DNA from: Deltaproteobacteria bacterium
GTDB taxonomy: Bacteria; Desulfobacterota; Desulfuromonadia; Desulfuromonadales; BM103
Direction of reading: 5' to 3'
DNA length: 14,747 nt
Assembly (NCBI GenBank): GCA_019313105.1
Contig: JAFDBW010000321.1
Span: forward strand, 1-14,747
Shown one piece after another: positions 7,399-14,517 of the stretch. The notes under the pieces are model-generated. The model made no database searches, was not told the origin of the DNA, and was given only the letters and a program-made list of their open reading frames with translations. Both the position numbers and the translations under genes were made by a program. Each line of letters begins with the position of its first letter. Position 1 is the stretch's first letter.

Positions 7399-7426
7399 CA
7401 GGGAACTGGCTAAGAAATTATAACGC

Positions 7427-8566
7427 TCATGCGACCTGCTGATCAGCATCATAGAGTCGCACCAGGTCTTTGTCAGACAATGGGCACTTTTTCAACTGCG
7501 CAATGTTCCTTACCTTGGCCAGAAACGTATCTGCCTCCAACAGCTCAAGATGAATGCCGAGACTTCTGAGGCGGTCTTGCAGACCATGTCTCCCGGAATG
7601 TTTGCCAATCACCATGTGCCTGCTCAAACCAACTTCGGCAGGGTCGAAACCTTCATAGTTACCGGGATACTTGATGACACCATCGGCATGGAGTCCGGAT
7701 TCATGGGAAAATACTTTTTCTCCGACAACCGCTTTCCATTCCGGTACCGGTCGACAACTGGCCTCACCGACTAATTTGGACAGTTCAACAAAACGGCCGG
7801 TAGCAATCGGCAAATCAATATGACAGGCGTGTTTGAGCGCCATCACCACCTCTTCGAGAGCAGCGTTTCCCGCCCGTTCACCGAGACCGTTTACTGTCGT
7901 ATTGACAAATCTGGCTCCAGCTCGAATTCCGGCTATTGCGTTGGCCGTCGCCATGCCGAGATCGTTATGGGTGTGAACCTCCAGGTCCAGATCGGAACGT
8001 TCGACCAGATAGCGAACTTTGTCGTATGTTGCGAAGGGGTCAAGGATGCCGAGCGTGTCACAGAAGCGGAAGCGGTCAGCGCCCAGATCTTGTGAAATGG
8101 TCATCAGTTGGACGAGAAAGTCGAGGTCGGCACGACTCGAATCTTCTCCGCCAACGGAGACATAGAGATCATGTTTTTTGGCAAAATCGAGTGCCCTTTT
8201 GAGCTGTTCCTTGACCCAGAAACGGTCTTTGCGCAATTTGTGTTTAATATGGATATCTGAGACCGACAGGGAGATATCGACGGCTTTGACGCCACTATCG
8301 ATAGAGGCCTGGATATCCGAGGCAACCGCACGATTCCATGTGATCAGGCGTGCGTCCAGGCTAAGATCGACGAGAGCCTTGACCGATGCCTGTTCATCAG
8401 CTCCCATTGCAGGGATCCCGCACTCGATCTCACCGACCCCGATTTCGTCAAGCATGCGGGCGATGCGAATCTTTTCCTCGAGGCTGAAGACAACGCCTGC
8501 GGTCTGTTCACCATCGCGCAGCGTCGTATCATCAATCACGATTCCCGACGGACCAGGCTCATACAT
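7427..8566 (-). CDS. nifV: Homocitrate synthase
   Basis: NifV condenses acetyl-CoA with 2-oxoglutarate to homocitrate, the organic ligand of the nitrogenase FeMo-cofactor. The 379-residue protein has the DRE-TIM metallolyase signature DDTTLRDGEQTAG (12-24), with metal-binding Asp13, the substrate/metal motif HTHNDLGMA (His198, His200), and NGLGERAGNAALEEV just after. SHESGLHADG and IGKHSGRHGL lie toward the C-terminal part. I chose the ATG at 8566 because GAGGTG sits 4 bases before it; upstream in-frame ATGs (8578, 8611) lack this and would overlap nifN more. It overlaps the nifN end by 8 bp, so it is the last gene of nifENV. Lysine-pathway homocitrate synthase is the main alternative, but the nif setting decides for NifV. 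Confidence 0.95.
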   Translation of the reverse strand: MYEPGPSGIVIDDTTLRDGEQTAGVVFSLEEKIRIARMLDEIGVGEIECGIPAMGADEQASVKALVDLSLDARLITWNRAVASDIQASIDSGVKAVDISLSVSDIHIKHKLRKDRFWVKEQLKRALDFAKKHDLYVSVGGEDSSRADLDFLVQLMTISQDLGADRFRFCDTLGILDPFATYDKVRYLVERSDLDLEVHTHNDLGMATANAIAGIRAGARFVNTTVNGLGERAGNAALEEVVMALKHACHIDLPIATGRFVELSKLVGEASCRPVPEWKAVVGEKVFSHESGLHADGVIKYPGNYEGFDPAEVGLSRHMVIGKHSGRHGLQDRLRSLGIHLELLEADTFLAKVRNIAQLKKCPLSDKDLVRLYDADQQVA

Positions 8567-9854
8567 GTTGCACCTCATTACGAGCTGCGGAGGCAGTATT
8601 TGCTGCTTCAAACAGCAGGTAGCACCCGCCCTCGTATAATATGTCGTTCTTTAGCGCATTGCCCACCTGCTCCCAGTTCGGAAAACCTCTTAGGACCATT
8701 CCCTTGCCCAGCCGGTGAGCCAGCGCTTCACAGTGACAGTTACCGATCATGACATCGTACTCATCGGCCATAAGCTCTGCGTCCTCGAGATCACCAACCA
8801 TCACCTGCTCCGCCTGGAGGGTCTCCAATTGTGTGGAATCAACCGTCGAGATTGCGACCGTCACCCTGCCACCGGAATCGTGCAACGTCTGGCAAAGACC
8901 TGACAGCTGGTCAGGCTCAGCAGCGACCAGGAACCGTGTCTGACCCAGGGAAAAGTGGCTGTCAAGCATGGCATCCTGCAGACGCCTACGCCAACGAGAG
9001 ACCGTGGGAGGCGGGCCAAAGAAGCCGGTTTCATCCAGCAGAACTTTAACCAGCGCATCGGTCGCTTCAAGTCCGTGCAAGTGTGCAAAGTGGTAATGCC
9101 TCATCTCCGAATTCTTCTGCTGCAGGGATGACGCACAACTCTGCATTGAATCACCGACGGTCAGAACCAAACCAGCATCACCGAGGGTTCGAAGTTCATC
9201 AACGGAAATCCCGCCACTGGAGAGCGCTGCCTGTTTATTGCCGAGGTGGCCATCGAGGGAGGTCGACAGGTCCGGAACGGCGTAGACATTGTAACCGAAG
9301 CTTTCAATGAACTCCTTGGCCTTCTCTACCTCGATTGGCTGCAGACTGACATGAGGCAACAGGACCAGCTTGTTGTCATCAACTCTCTCCGCTGGCTGGA
9401 CAATTTCCTCAATGATCGCTTTACAGGTTCTCGCCCATCCACTCTCAAGGCCTCCTTCATAGTCCGGAGTATTGACATGCACCATAGGAAATTCTATCTG
9501 TCTAGCGATGCCAGCGATATCATCACCCTTGGTTTCCGGCAGCCCCGTCGTGTGCAGGCCGATCAGGCTCGGCGTGACTTTTTTCGTAATGTTCTTCACC
9601 GACTCGACGATGCTGTAGTCACCTCCGTCGAGGACTGCGATGGCGTCAGTCACAGCAGTGGTCTGGATCGCAATCGGCTCGCAAAAATGTCGCGTCAAAA
9701 ACACCTTGGTGAAACTGGTGCAACCCTGCCCGCCATGCATCAGCGGCATGCACTTGTCGATACCGAGAAAAGCCAGGGTTGCACCCATCGGCTGGCTGAG
9801 CTTGAACGGGTTGACTTGCAATGGTTTACTGCTTTTGTGAATTACTTTTCCCAT
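8559..9854 (-). CDS. nifN: Nitrogenase cofactor scaffold subunit NifN
   Basis: NifN (431 residues) pairs with NifE in the NifE2N2 scaffold, on which NifB-co is matured with molybdenum and homocitrate. It belongs to the oxidoreductase/nitrogenase component 1 family and resembles NifK. Near the N-terminus, HGGQGCTSFTK (Cys45) is the conserved P-cluster-like cysteine, and RHFCEPIAIQTTA follows. LDGGDYSIVESVKNI and the SLIGLHTTGLPETKGDD stretch match the family core. The ATG at 9854 follows GGAGGG by 5 bases and overlaps the nifE end by 13 bp, implying coupled translation. The length is normal, and no extra NifX-like domain is fused at the C-terminus as occurs in some species. Confidence 0.96.
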   Translation of the reverse strand: MGKVIHKSSKPLQVNPFKLSQPMGATLAFLGIDKCMPLMHGGQGCTSFTKVFLTRHFCEPIAIQTTAVTDAIAVLDGGDYSIVESVKNITKKVTPSLIGLHTTGLPETKGDDIAGIARQIEFPMVHVNTPDYEGGLESGWARTCKAIIEEIVQPAERVDDNKLVLLPHVSLQPIEVEKAKEFIESFGYNVYAVPDLSTSLDGHLGNKQAALSSGGISVDELRTLGDAGLVLTVGDSMQSCASSLQQKNSEMRHYHFAHLHGLEATDALVKVLLDETGFFGPPPTVSRWRRRLQDAMLDSHFSLGQTRFLVAAEPDQLSGLCQTLHDSGGRVTVAISTVDSTQLETLQAEQVMVGDLEDAELMADEYDVMIGNCHCEALAHRLGKGMVLRGFPNWEQVGNALKNDILYEGGCYLLFEAANTASAARNEVQHV

Positions 9855-11194
9855 GGCGCCCTCCGCGCAACATTCCTGAAGACCGGATTTTGCATGGCGT
9901 TCTTCAGGTCCTCGGCCAGGTTGAGCAAGCCGTCATAGCCACCATAGCTTTTCTTCTTTTCCTGGTTGACGTCGGCAAAAGCGATCCCCTTCTTGATTGC
10001 CGTATAAAGACTTCGTCCACCAGCCAGCAAAAGGTCCGCACCTGTTTCATCAATCAGCCTGGCCTGTTCAGCCCCCGGATCCATCATCAGCACACCCTTT
10101 TCACCGAGCGTTTGCCGGGCTTTTTCGCGATCGTCTTCGGTGGCTTTTTTCACAGCTGTCGCCACCACCTCGATCCCCAGGTCCTGAAGGGCCGCCGCAA
10201 TTGACCAGGTCTTGTTACCGCCTGTATTGAGGACGGCTTTCTTGCCTTTGAAGAACGCCACGTAGGGGGCCAGCTTTTCTTCAAGCTTTTGTTCTTCCCT
10301 GGCGACCAGCGTCCTGGCACGATTAACGAGAGCGGCATCATCCAGTGCTTCGGCGATCGCCAGAATGCCTTTGCTGGTATCCCGCTTGCCATAGAACGAC
10401 AGTGAGATTGAAGGTATCCCGTAGCGCTCTTCCATCTTTCTGGTCAACGAGATCAGCGATTTAGCACAGACAATGACATTGAGTTTTGCCCGGTGTGCGG
10501 TGCGAATCTGCGCGACACGGCCGTCGCCGCTCAAGGTTGAGAGGACACGGATACCAAGCTCCTTCAGAAGCGGTGTGTACTGCCACATATCGCCGGTGAC
10601 ATTGTATTCACCGATCAGATTTATATCGAACGGAGTGGACTCTTCGGGTTCTTTCGTACCGATCAGGTGAGCCAGTACAGCTTCTCCGCCGAGCCGACTG
10701 CCGAGGTTCTTGCTGCCGACAAAACCGGGCGCATGTACCGGGATCATCGGTACGTCGTACTTCTCCGCAGCCCGCTTGCAGATCAGGTCAATGTCATCGC
10801 CGATCAGGGCCGTTACGCAGGTGACATAGACGAAGAGCGCTTCAGGTGAGTAATACTCAATGATATAATCAATGGCCTTGGCGAGTTTCTCCTCACCGCT
10901 GAAAACCACGTCGTTGAGGGACACATCGGTGGTAAAGCCGGTTTGGGTAAGATCGCGCCCTTGCCAGCTGGTGCCGGTGGTGCGGGTTTCCCAGGAGGTC
11001 CCCAGACAGGTCATCGGGCCGTGCACCAGATGCGCGGCATCGGCGTATGGAAAGAGAGCAATCTGCGCACCTTCAAAGGCACAGCCGCCAGTGGTTGCAC
11101 CAGGCTTAGGTGCATTGCACGCGACTTTCTTCGTCTTATTGTGAGAACACGCGCTCTCATCAAGCAGTTGTTTGATTTTCGGTTTGGTTGCCAT
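9842..11194 (-). CDS. nifE: Nitrogenase cofactor scaffold subunit NifE
   Basis: NifE (450 residues) is the NifD-like half of the cofactor scaffold. Conserved cysteines are visible at GGCAFEGAQIAL (Cys38), HGPMTCLGTSW (Cys63) and VYVTCVTALIGDD (Cys126), equivalent to the ligands of the bridging 4Fe-4S clusters. IVCAKSLISLTRKMEERYG carries Cys243, near the cofactor-binding site. VLNTGGNKTWSIA and LAGGRSLYTA complete the family pattern in the last third. Its ATG lies 10 bases after GGAG. It is the first gene of nifE-nifN-nifV, and a sigma-54 promoter is found about 115 bases upstream. The upstream nif gene ends 323 bases away, which supports a separate promoter here. Confidence 0.97.
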   Translation of the reverse strand: MATKPKIKQLLDESACSHNKTKKVACNAPKPGATTGGCAFEGAQIALFPYADAAHLVHGPMTCLGTSWETRTTGTSWQGRDLTQTGFTTDVSLNDVVFSGEEKLAKAIDYIIEYYSPEALFVYVTCVTALIGDDIDLICKRAAEKYDVPMIPVHAPGFVGSKNLGSRLGGEAVLAHLIGTKEPEESTPFDINLIGEYNVTGDMWQYTPLLKELGIRVLSTLSGDGRVAQIRTAHRAKLNVIVCAKSLISLTRKMEERYGIPSISLSFYGKRDTSKGILAIAEALDDAALVNRARTLVAREEQKLEEKLAPYVAFFKGKKAVLNTGGNKTWSIAAALQDLGIEVVATAVKKATEDDREKARQTLGEKGVLMMDPGAEQARLIDETGADLLLAGGRSLYTAIKKGIAFADVNQEKKKSYGGYDGLLNLAEDLKNAMQNPVFRNVARRAPWEK

Positions 11195-11226
11195 AATGGG
11201 CAGACTCCAATGCGTTATTGAAATCG

Positions 11227-11264
11227 TCCCGTCGCGTCGTTGGGAGGGTCACCGGCTTTCCGGC
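11227..11264 (-). promoter_or_regulatory. Two small hairpins in the nifE leader RNA
   Basis: On the minus-strand transcript, GCCGG and CCGGT pair around AAAG (11264-11251), and then TCCC and GGGA pair around 11 bases (11245-11227). No T-run follows, so this is not a terminator. It could be an RNA-binding protein target or incidental; I recognise no riboswitch family. Confidence 0.28.
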
Positions 11265-11307
11265 TACTTTGGCGGTAAAGGGGTGTGATGTCCTGGGGTT
11301 TTACTAG

Positions 11308-11323
11308 AGCAAAATGCTTGCCA
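11308..11323 (-). promoter_or_regulatory. Sigma-54 (RpoN) promoter of nifENV
   Basis: Read on the minus strand it is TGGCAAGCATTTTGCT, matching the -24/-12 consensus TGGCAC-N5-TTGC with the required ten bases between GG and GC. Transcription would start about 11297, giving a leader of about 100 bases before nifE. Sigma-54 control is general for nif operons, which supports the call. Confidence 0.82.
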
Positions 11324-11382
11324 TCTATATGAATGGCCGGTATCTCGGCCATTACTTGGTTTCATATTGGAGATGACTGGTC

Positions 11383-11405
11383 AATGCAAAGCAGGGTGAT
11401 GCATT
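11383..11405. promoter_or_regulatory. Inverted repeat, possible activator site upstream of the sigma-54 promoter
   Basis: AATGCA and TGCATT arms are separated by 11 bases. They lie about 85-110 bases before the predicted start of nifE transcription, the usual place for a sigma-54 enhancer-binding protein. It is not the NifA consensus TGT-N10-ACA. Six-base arms are short, so chance is possible. Confidence 0.35.
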
Positions 11406-11478
11406 TTTATACAATCTCAAAGGCAATCTTTCTTTCGCCGCAGATAAACGAAGATCAGTGAAACACCATCTTCCAAGA

Positions 11479-11494
11479 CAAAGCATCGGCTTTG
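11479..11494 (-). terminator. Weak hairpin after the nifQ-fusion gene
   Basis: CAAAGC and GCTTTG pair perfectly around four bases, 24 bases past the stop codon. The stem is short and the following sequence (TCTTGG) is not a T-run, so termination is doubtful. Confidence 0.25.
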
Positions 11495-11517
11495 ATTTTG
11501 ACCGTCAACTCTACGGC

Positions 11518-12537
11518 TCATGGCTCCGCAGCAAAACAAAGGCTGTAATCGCTACACACCCCACAGTCAGGCGCCTTGCACATCGTCCCACCATTTAAAT
11601 CACATACCTGCTTGTAAAGGTAACGCTTCCAACGCATGTTCTGGCTGTTCGCTTTCGCCAAGGACGGCAGATGCCTCCGGATCGCAGCTGTCAACTGTGA
11701 ACGTTCAGTCAACCCCATGGCAACCCACAGGTGACCGGGGAATGCCGCACGAGCCGCCAGAATTCGGGCAAGACAGCAGGAGACGATCAGGGCGTTGAAG
11801 CCCAGGCCCGCCGGCACATGGGAATACAGCAGGGACAAAACCTCACCGTTGGAAGCGGGAGGGCTCTCTGTCACAGGGAACGCATGGCGGTCAAACGCCT
11901 GCCGGTTGATCTCCGGGAAGCAAAGCATCAGTAATGAGGTCACATCACTGTCATCCAGCCCCAATGCAGCAGCCGTTTCATAGGGCTCTGTGATCGCAAC
12001 ACTGAGCAGACAGGCAAACAGGTGGCGATCCTCGTCAGAGATATGAACCGGCTTTCGGGAACTCATCAAAGCCGCGTAAACGGGATGATCGGCCGAAATG
12101 CGTGGACCGTGTTCCCTGGCACCAGGCATTGAAATTTCAATCAGGCTTTGAGCGCCGATGACGCTTTGCACCGCGGCATGCAGAGCCTTGGTGGCCAGGT
12201 CTGCGCAGTATCGCCGCTCGGCCGGCAAGCCATCAAGAGCAACCTCCAGTCTTTCGGCATCGATGTTCATGACATCACTGAGTCGGTAGCCAACGGTCAT
12301 ATCCGCAGCAACGGCGCAGGCCGCCATGGAAAAGCCGCAGCCGAACACCTGGTAGCGCGCATCAGTCACCCGGTCAAGCTCGACCTTGAGCGCAAATCTC
12401 ACCGCCAGACGACTGCCAGCCTGGGACGATTCGAGCCCAACTTCGCCAGTACCATCGGCCCCGGGCAAGACTCCTGCGCGCCTTGTGTCAGTTGCCCATT
12501 GGCGAATTATGTCAGTGTATTGGTTCACATCACTCAT
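11518..12537 (-). CDS. nifQ: IscU/NifU-like domain fused to NifQ
   Basis: This is a 339-residue two-part protein. Residues about 10-128 resemble the IscU/NifU N-terminal Fe-S scaffold, with FGCGFSMAAC (Cys67) and LPAERRYCADLATKALHAAV (Cys111) aligning with the second and third scaffold cysteines. The first, normally in a Cys-Gly-Asp motif, is replaced by Ala40-Gly41-Ser42. Residues about 145-339 match NifQ: NSQNMRWKRYLYKQVC and the hallmark C-x4-C-x2-C-x5-C at Cys320, 325, 328 and 334. NifQ carries a Mo-Fe-S cluster and donates molybdenum to NifEN. The fused domain may help build or receive that cluster (inference). It is preceded by nifB and a permease in the same direction. No strong ribosome site is visible before the ATG at 12537. 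Confidence 0.87.
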   Translation of the reverse strand: MSDVNQYTDIIRQWATDTRRAGVLPGADGTGEVGLESSQAGSRLAVRFALKVELDRVTDARYQVFGCGFSMAACAVAADMTVGYRLSDVMNIDAERLEVALDGLPAERRYCADLATKALHAAVQSVIGAQSLIEISMPGAREHGPRISADHPVYAALMSSRKPVHISDEDRHLFACLLSVAITEPYETAAALGLDDSDVTSLLMLCFPEINRQAFDRHAFPVTESPPASNGEVLSLLYSHVPAGLGFNALIVSCCLARILAARAAFPGHLWVAMGLTERSQLTAAIRRHLPSLAKANSQNMRWKRYLYKQVCDLNGGTMCKAPDCGVCSDYSLCFAAEP

Positions 12538-12568
12538 TTTTTGTAGACTCGCTACTTAATCTTTCTTT

Positions 12569-13306
12569 TCAGATCAGAAACATCTTCCCCCCGGCCAGGA
12601 TCAGCATGAATGACATCGCTTTCAGAATCGTCGCCACCGGCAGGTGACGGCTGCCGCAGAGCGCACCGATTGTACCGCCGAGCAGCGCAACCCCTGCAAG
12701 CAGCGGCGCGAACTCGGGGACATGCTGCAGGCTACTCATGTGGCCGAGCAGTCCGGAGATTGAATTGACGAGGATAAACAGTGCGGCGATTCCAGAGACC
12801 TCACGGACCCGGGCCCAACGCAGCAAAATCATCAAAGGGCTGAGAAAGATCCCGCCGCCGACCCCGATCAGACCGGAAGCGAATCCGAGTACGCCACCCA
12901 CGACCATGGCCAGATAGATATTGGGTGCGCTGGCATCGTAGTCATCGTGCTTGCGACGGGCAAACAGACGCCACGCGGCAAACATCAGCACCATGCCGAG
13001 AGCCGGGCGGTAGAGTTCCGGCGGCAGGCTGAAGGTGCCGCCGAGAAAGCTGGCCGGGATCGAAGTGATCACGAAGGGCCAGAAAATCCGCCAGGAGAAC
13101 TGCCTGGCGCTGCAGTAGAGGTAGGGTCCGACTCCGGCGACGACAATATTGAGCAACAGAGCGGTCGGTTTGAGCGCCTCCGGATGCAAACTGAAGAGCG
13201 CCATCACCGCCAGGTAGCCGGAGGCTCCGCCATGGCCGACACTGGCGTACATCATGGCGACGATGAAGATGCATACGGCCAGGAACGGGATCATTTCTGC
13301 GGACAT
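12569..13306 (-). CDS. TSUP (TauE/SafE) family membrane permease
   Basis: This is a 245-residue, very hydrophobic inner-membrane protein with about seven or eight predicted membrane segments. It has the two family half-repeats: YASVGHGGASGYLAVMAL near residue 18 and GFASGLIGVGGGIFLSPLMI near residue 145. TSUP members move sulfite, sulfonates or related anions; the substrate here is not shown by the sequence. The ATG at 13306 is chosen because AAGGAG lies 8 bases before it; the longer frame from 13345 lacks this. The gene sits 54 bases after nifB and 31 before the nifQ fusion, in the same direction, so it is probably cotranscribed. That placement suggests a link to sulfur or molybdate supply for cofactor assembly, which is inference. 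Confidence 0.85.
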   Translation of the reverse strand: MSAEMIPFLAVCIFIVAMMYASVGHGGASGYLAVMALFSLHPEALKPTALLLNIVVAGVGPYLYCSARQFSWRIFWPFVITSIPASFLGGTFSLPPELYRPALGMVLMFAAWRLFARRKHDDYDASAPNIYLAMVVGGVLGFASGLIGVGGGIFLSPLMILLRWARVREVSGIAALFILVNSISGLLGHMSSLQHVPEFAPLLAGVALLGGTIGALCGSRHLPVATILKAMSFMLILAGGKMFLI

Positions 13307-13360
13307 AAGTTTTCTCCTTGAATCAACGGAGCTATCAGCTGACAACTTGCAAGCGGATCT

Positions 13361-14227
13361 TCAGGCACTGAGAGCCTGAAGATCGAGATCCTGGCCCACC
13401 ACCCCGGCCGCGTCTGCACGGCACTGTTTGCAATGCCGCGCCTGCGACAGGATCAACTCGGCCTGGTTGCGAACCATCTCCATGGTCTCCTCGGACGGCG
13501 GTTCGACATCTTTGAACAACCCGATTGGGATCACCGGTATGATATTCATCATCTCGGCACCCAGTTCGCGCACCTTCACCGCCAGATCCAGCGTTTCGTG
13601 GTCGTTGATGCCGGGGATATAAACATGGTTGACCTTGACCATCATGCCGGCCGCTGCCGCAAAGCGCACGCCATCGAGTTGACGCTTGATCAGCACAGAA
13701 GCGCCTTCTTCACCATATAGACGTTGGCCATGAAAATTGACCCACTCATAAACTCGTGCTCCGGTTCCAGGAGCCAAGGCATTGATTGTGACGGTGATAC
13801 TGTGTACACCCAGTCTCTCGAGCTTGTCGAGATGTTCCGTTAACAGCAGGCCGTTGGTCGACAGACACAGGGTCATCTCCGGGAAGGCCTGCTTGATAAG
13901 CTTGAAGGTTGCAAAGGTCTTCGGATTGGCCAACGGGTCGCCGGGGCCGGCGATACCAACCACCTTGAGCTGGGCGCCACCTTTCATTTCCATGTGGCGC
14001 TTGACAATTCGCACCCGCTCGACCGCCTGTTCGGGATCCAGCACTTTGCTGGTCACGCCAGGGCGGCTCTCGTTGGCACAATCAAATTTGCGTTCACAGA
14101 AACCGCACTTGATGTTGCAGCCAGGAGCCACTGGCAAGTGAATCCGGCCGGCCTTGCTGTGGTCTCCGCCAAAGCAGGGGTGATCTGTCTGGCGCTTGAT
14201 TTTCATCATCGGGCATCCGGTAGCCAT
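13361..14227 (-). CDS. nifB: NifB, radical SAM FeMo-cofactor core synthase (short form)
   Basis: NifB fuses two Fe-S clusters and inserts a carbide to form NifB-co, the precursor of FeMo-co. The 288-residue protein has HPCFGGDHSKAGRIHLPVAP at the start, then the radical SAM motif CNIKCGFC (Cys37, Cys41, Cys44) followed by ERKFDCANESRPGVTS. VVGIAGPGDPLANP, LCLSTNGLLL, VKVNHVYIPGIND and the C-terminal RHCKQCRADAAGVVG cluster-ligand motif are all in place. It ends soon after, lacking the NifX-like domain fused in many NifB proteins. A longer frame begins at 14485, but AAGGAG lies 7 bases before the ATG at 14227, and the upstream part crosses two terminators and is not NifB-like. Two stacked terminators in the leader suggest control by antitermination. 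Confidence 0.96.
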   Translation of the reverse strand: MATGCPMMKIKRQTDHPCFGGDHSKAGRIHLPVAPGCNIKCGFCERKFDCANESRPGVTSKVLDPEQAVERVRIVKRHMEMKGGAQLKVVGIAGPGDPLANPKTFATFKLIKQAFPEMTLCLSTNGLLLTEHLDKLERLGVHSITVTINALAPGTGARVYEWVNFHGQRLYGEEGASVLIKRQLDGVRFAAAAGMMVKVNHVYIPGINDHETLDLAVKVRELGAEMMNIIPVIPIGLFKDVEPPSEETMEMVRNQAELILSQARHCKQCRADAAGVVGQDLDLQALSA

Positions 14228-14281
14228 GATGTTTCTCCTTGATTTCAAATAAACGTCTCTACGTGAAATTGTCTTGAATAT

Positions 14282-14313
14282 AAAAAGCCCCGCGAGAATA
14301 TTCCTCGCGAGGC
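14282..14313 (-). terminator. Terminator-like hairpin in the nifB leader (proximal)
   Basis: On the minus strand GCCTCGCGAG pairs with CTCGCGGGGC (10 bp, one U-G) around a 7-base loop, followed at once by TTTTTATATT. It ends only about 55 bases before the nifB ATG, leaving little room for another promoter. That makes it a candidate attenuator rather than an ordinary operon end. Confidence 0.8.
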
Positions 14314-14362
14314 GTCTTTGCCGTCTTAATATGCGATACGACCTTGTATCACCTGTTTTTTT

Positions 14363-14403
14363 AAAAAGTTGGCCGGGGAGGCCCTTTCGGCGCCTCCCCC
14401 GCC
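14363..14403 (-). terminator. Terminator-like hairpin in the nifB leader (distal)
   Basis: On the minus strand an 8-bp stem (14399-14392 with 14382-14375) is extended by three more pairs beyond one mismatch. It has a 9-base loop and is followed by AACTTTTT. It may end the NifX-like transcript, or act together with the second hairpin as a leader attenuator. Confidence 0.75.
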
Positions 14404-14443
14404 CATGCCTTAGGCTATTGCATCTCTGGAAACTACAGTAACT

Positions 14444-14469
14444 GCCCGAATCGGGCGATGCGAAACGCA
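14444..14469 (-). repeat. Two adjacent small inverted repeats upstream of the nifB terminators
   Basis: GCCCGAATCGGGC (14444-14456) and TGCGAAACGCA (14459-14469) are separated by two bases. Both would fold as short hairpins at the beginning of the leader RNA. They could be protein-binding RNA elements or DNA operator sites; no family is recognised. Confidence 0.4.
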
Positions 14470-14496
14470 AGGTACGACCAATCAAAAACGTCCCTC

Positions 14497-14510
14497 ACTT
14501 CGCACTTCGC
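14497..14510. repeat. 7-bp tandem repeat after the NifX-like gene
   Basis: ACTTCGC occurs twice without a gap, just past the stop codon of the NifX-like gene. This is a small repeat with no evident function. Confidence 0.3.
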
Positions 14511-14517
14511 GACTCAA

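Larger units (their letters stand above)
11195..11517 (-). other. nifE upstream region, 323 bp without a gene
   Basis: This stretch lies between the nifQ-fusion stop and the nifE start. It contains the sigma-54 promoter (11308-11323), an upstream inverted repeat (11383-11405), two small leader hairpins (11227-11264) and a weak hairpin just past the nifQ-fusion gene (11479-11494). I see no coding frame worth naming and no NifA-type TGT-N10-ACA site. Confidence 0.7.

Noticed and set aside
9246..9938. 230-codon plus-strand frame opposite nifN
   Set aside because: It is antisense to conserved nifN motifs and has no family features.
11195..11300. c-di-GMP or other known riboswitch in the nifE leader
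   Set aside because: The small hairpins do not match the conserved cores of riboswitch classes I could compare from memory.
14471..14485. Sigma-54-like TGGTCGTACCTTGC upstream of nifB
   Set aside because: The GG to GC spacing is nine bases instead of ten, and the -24 element is poor.
14228..14485. N-terminal extension of NifB to 374 residues
   Set aside because: The added sequence crosses two terminator hairpins and is unlike NifB. A strong ribosome site precedes the internal ATG at 14227.
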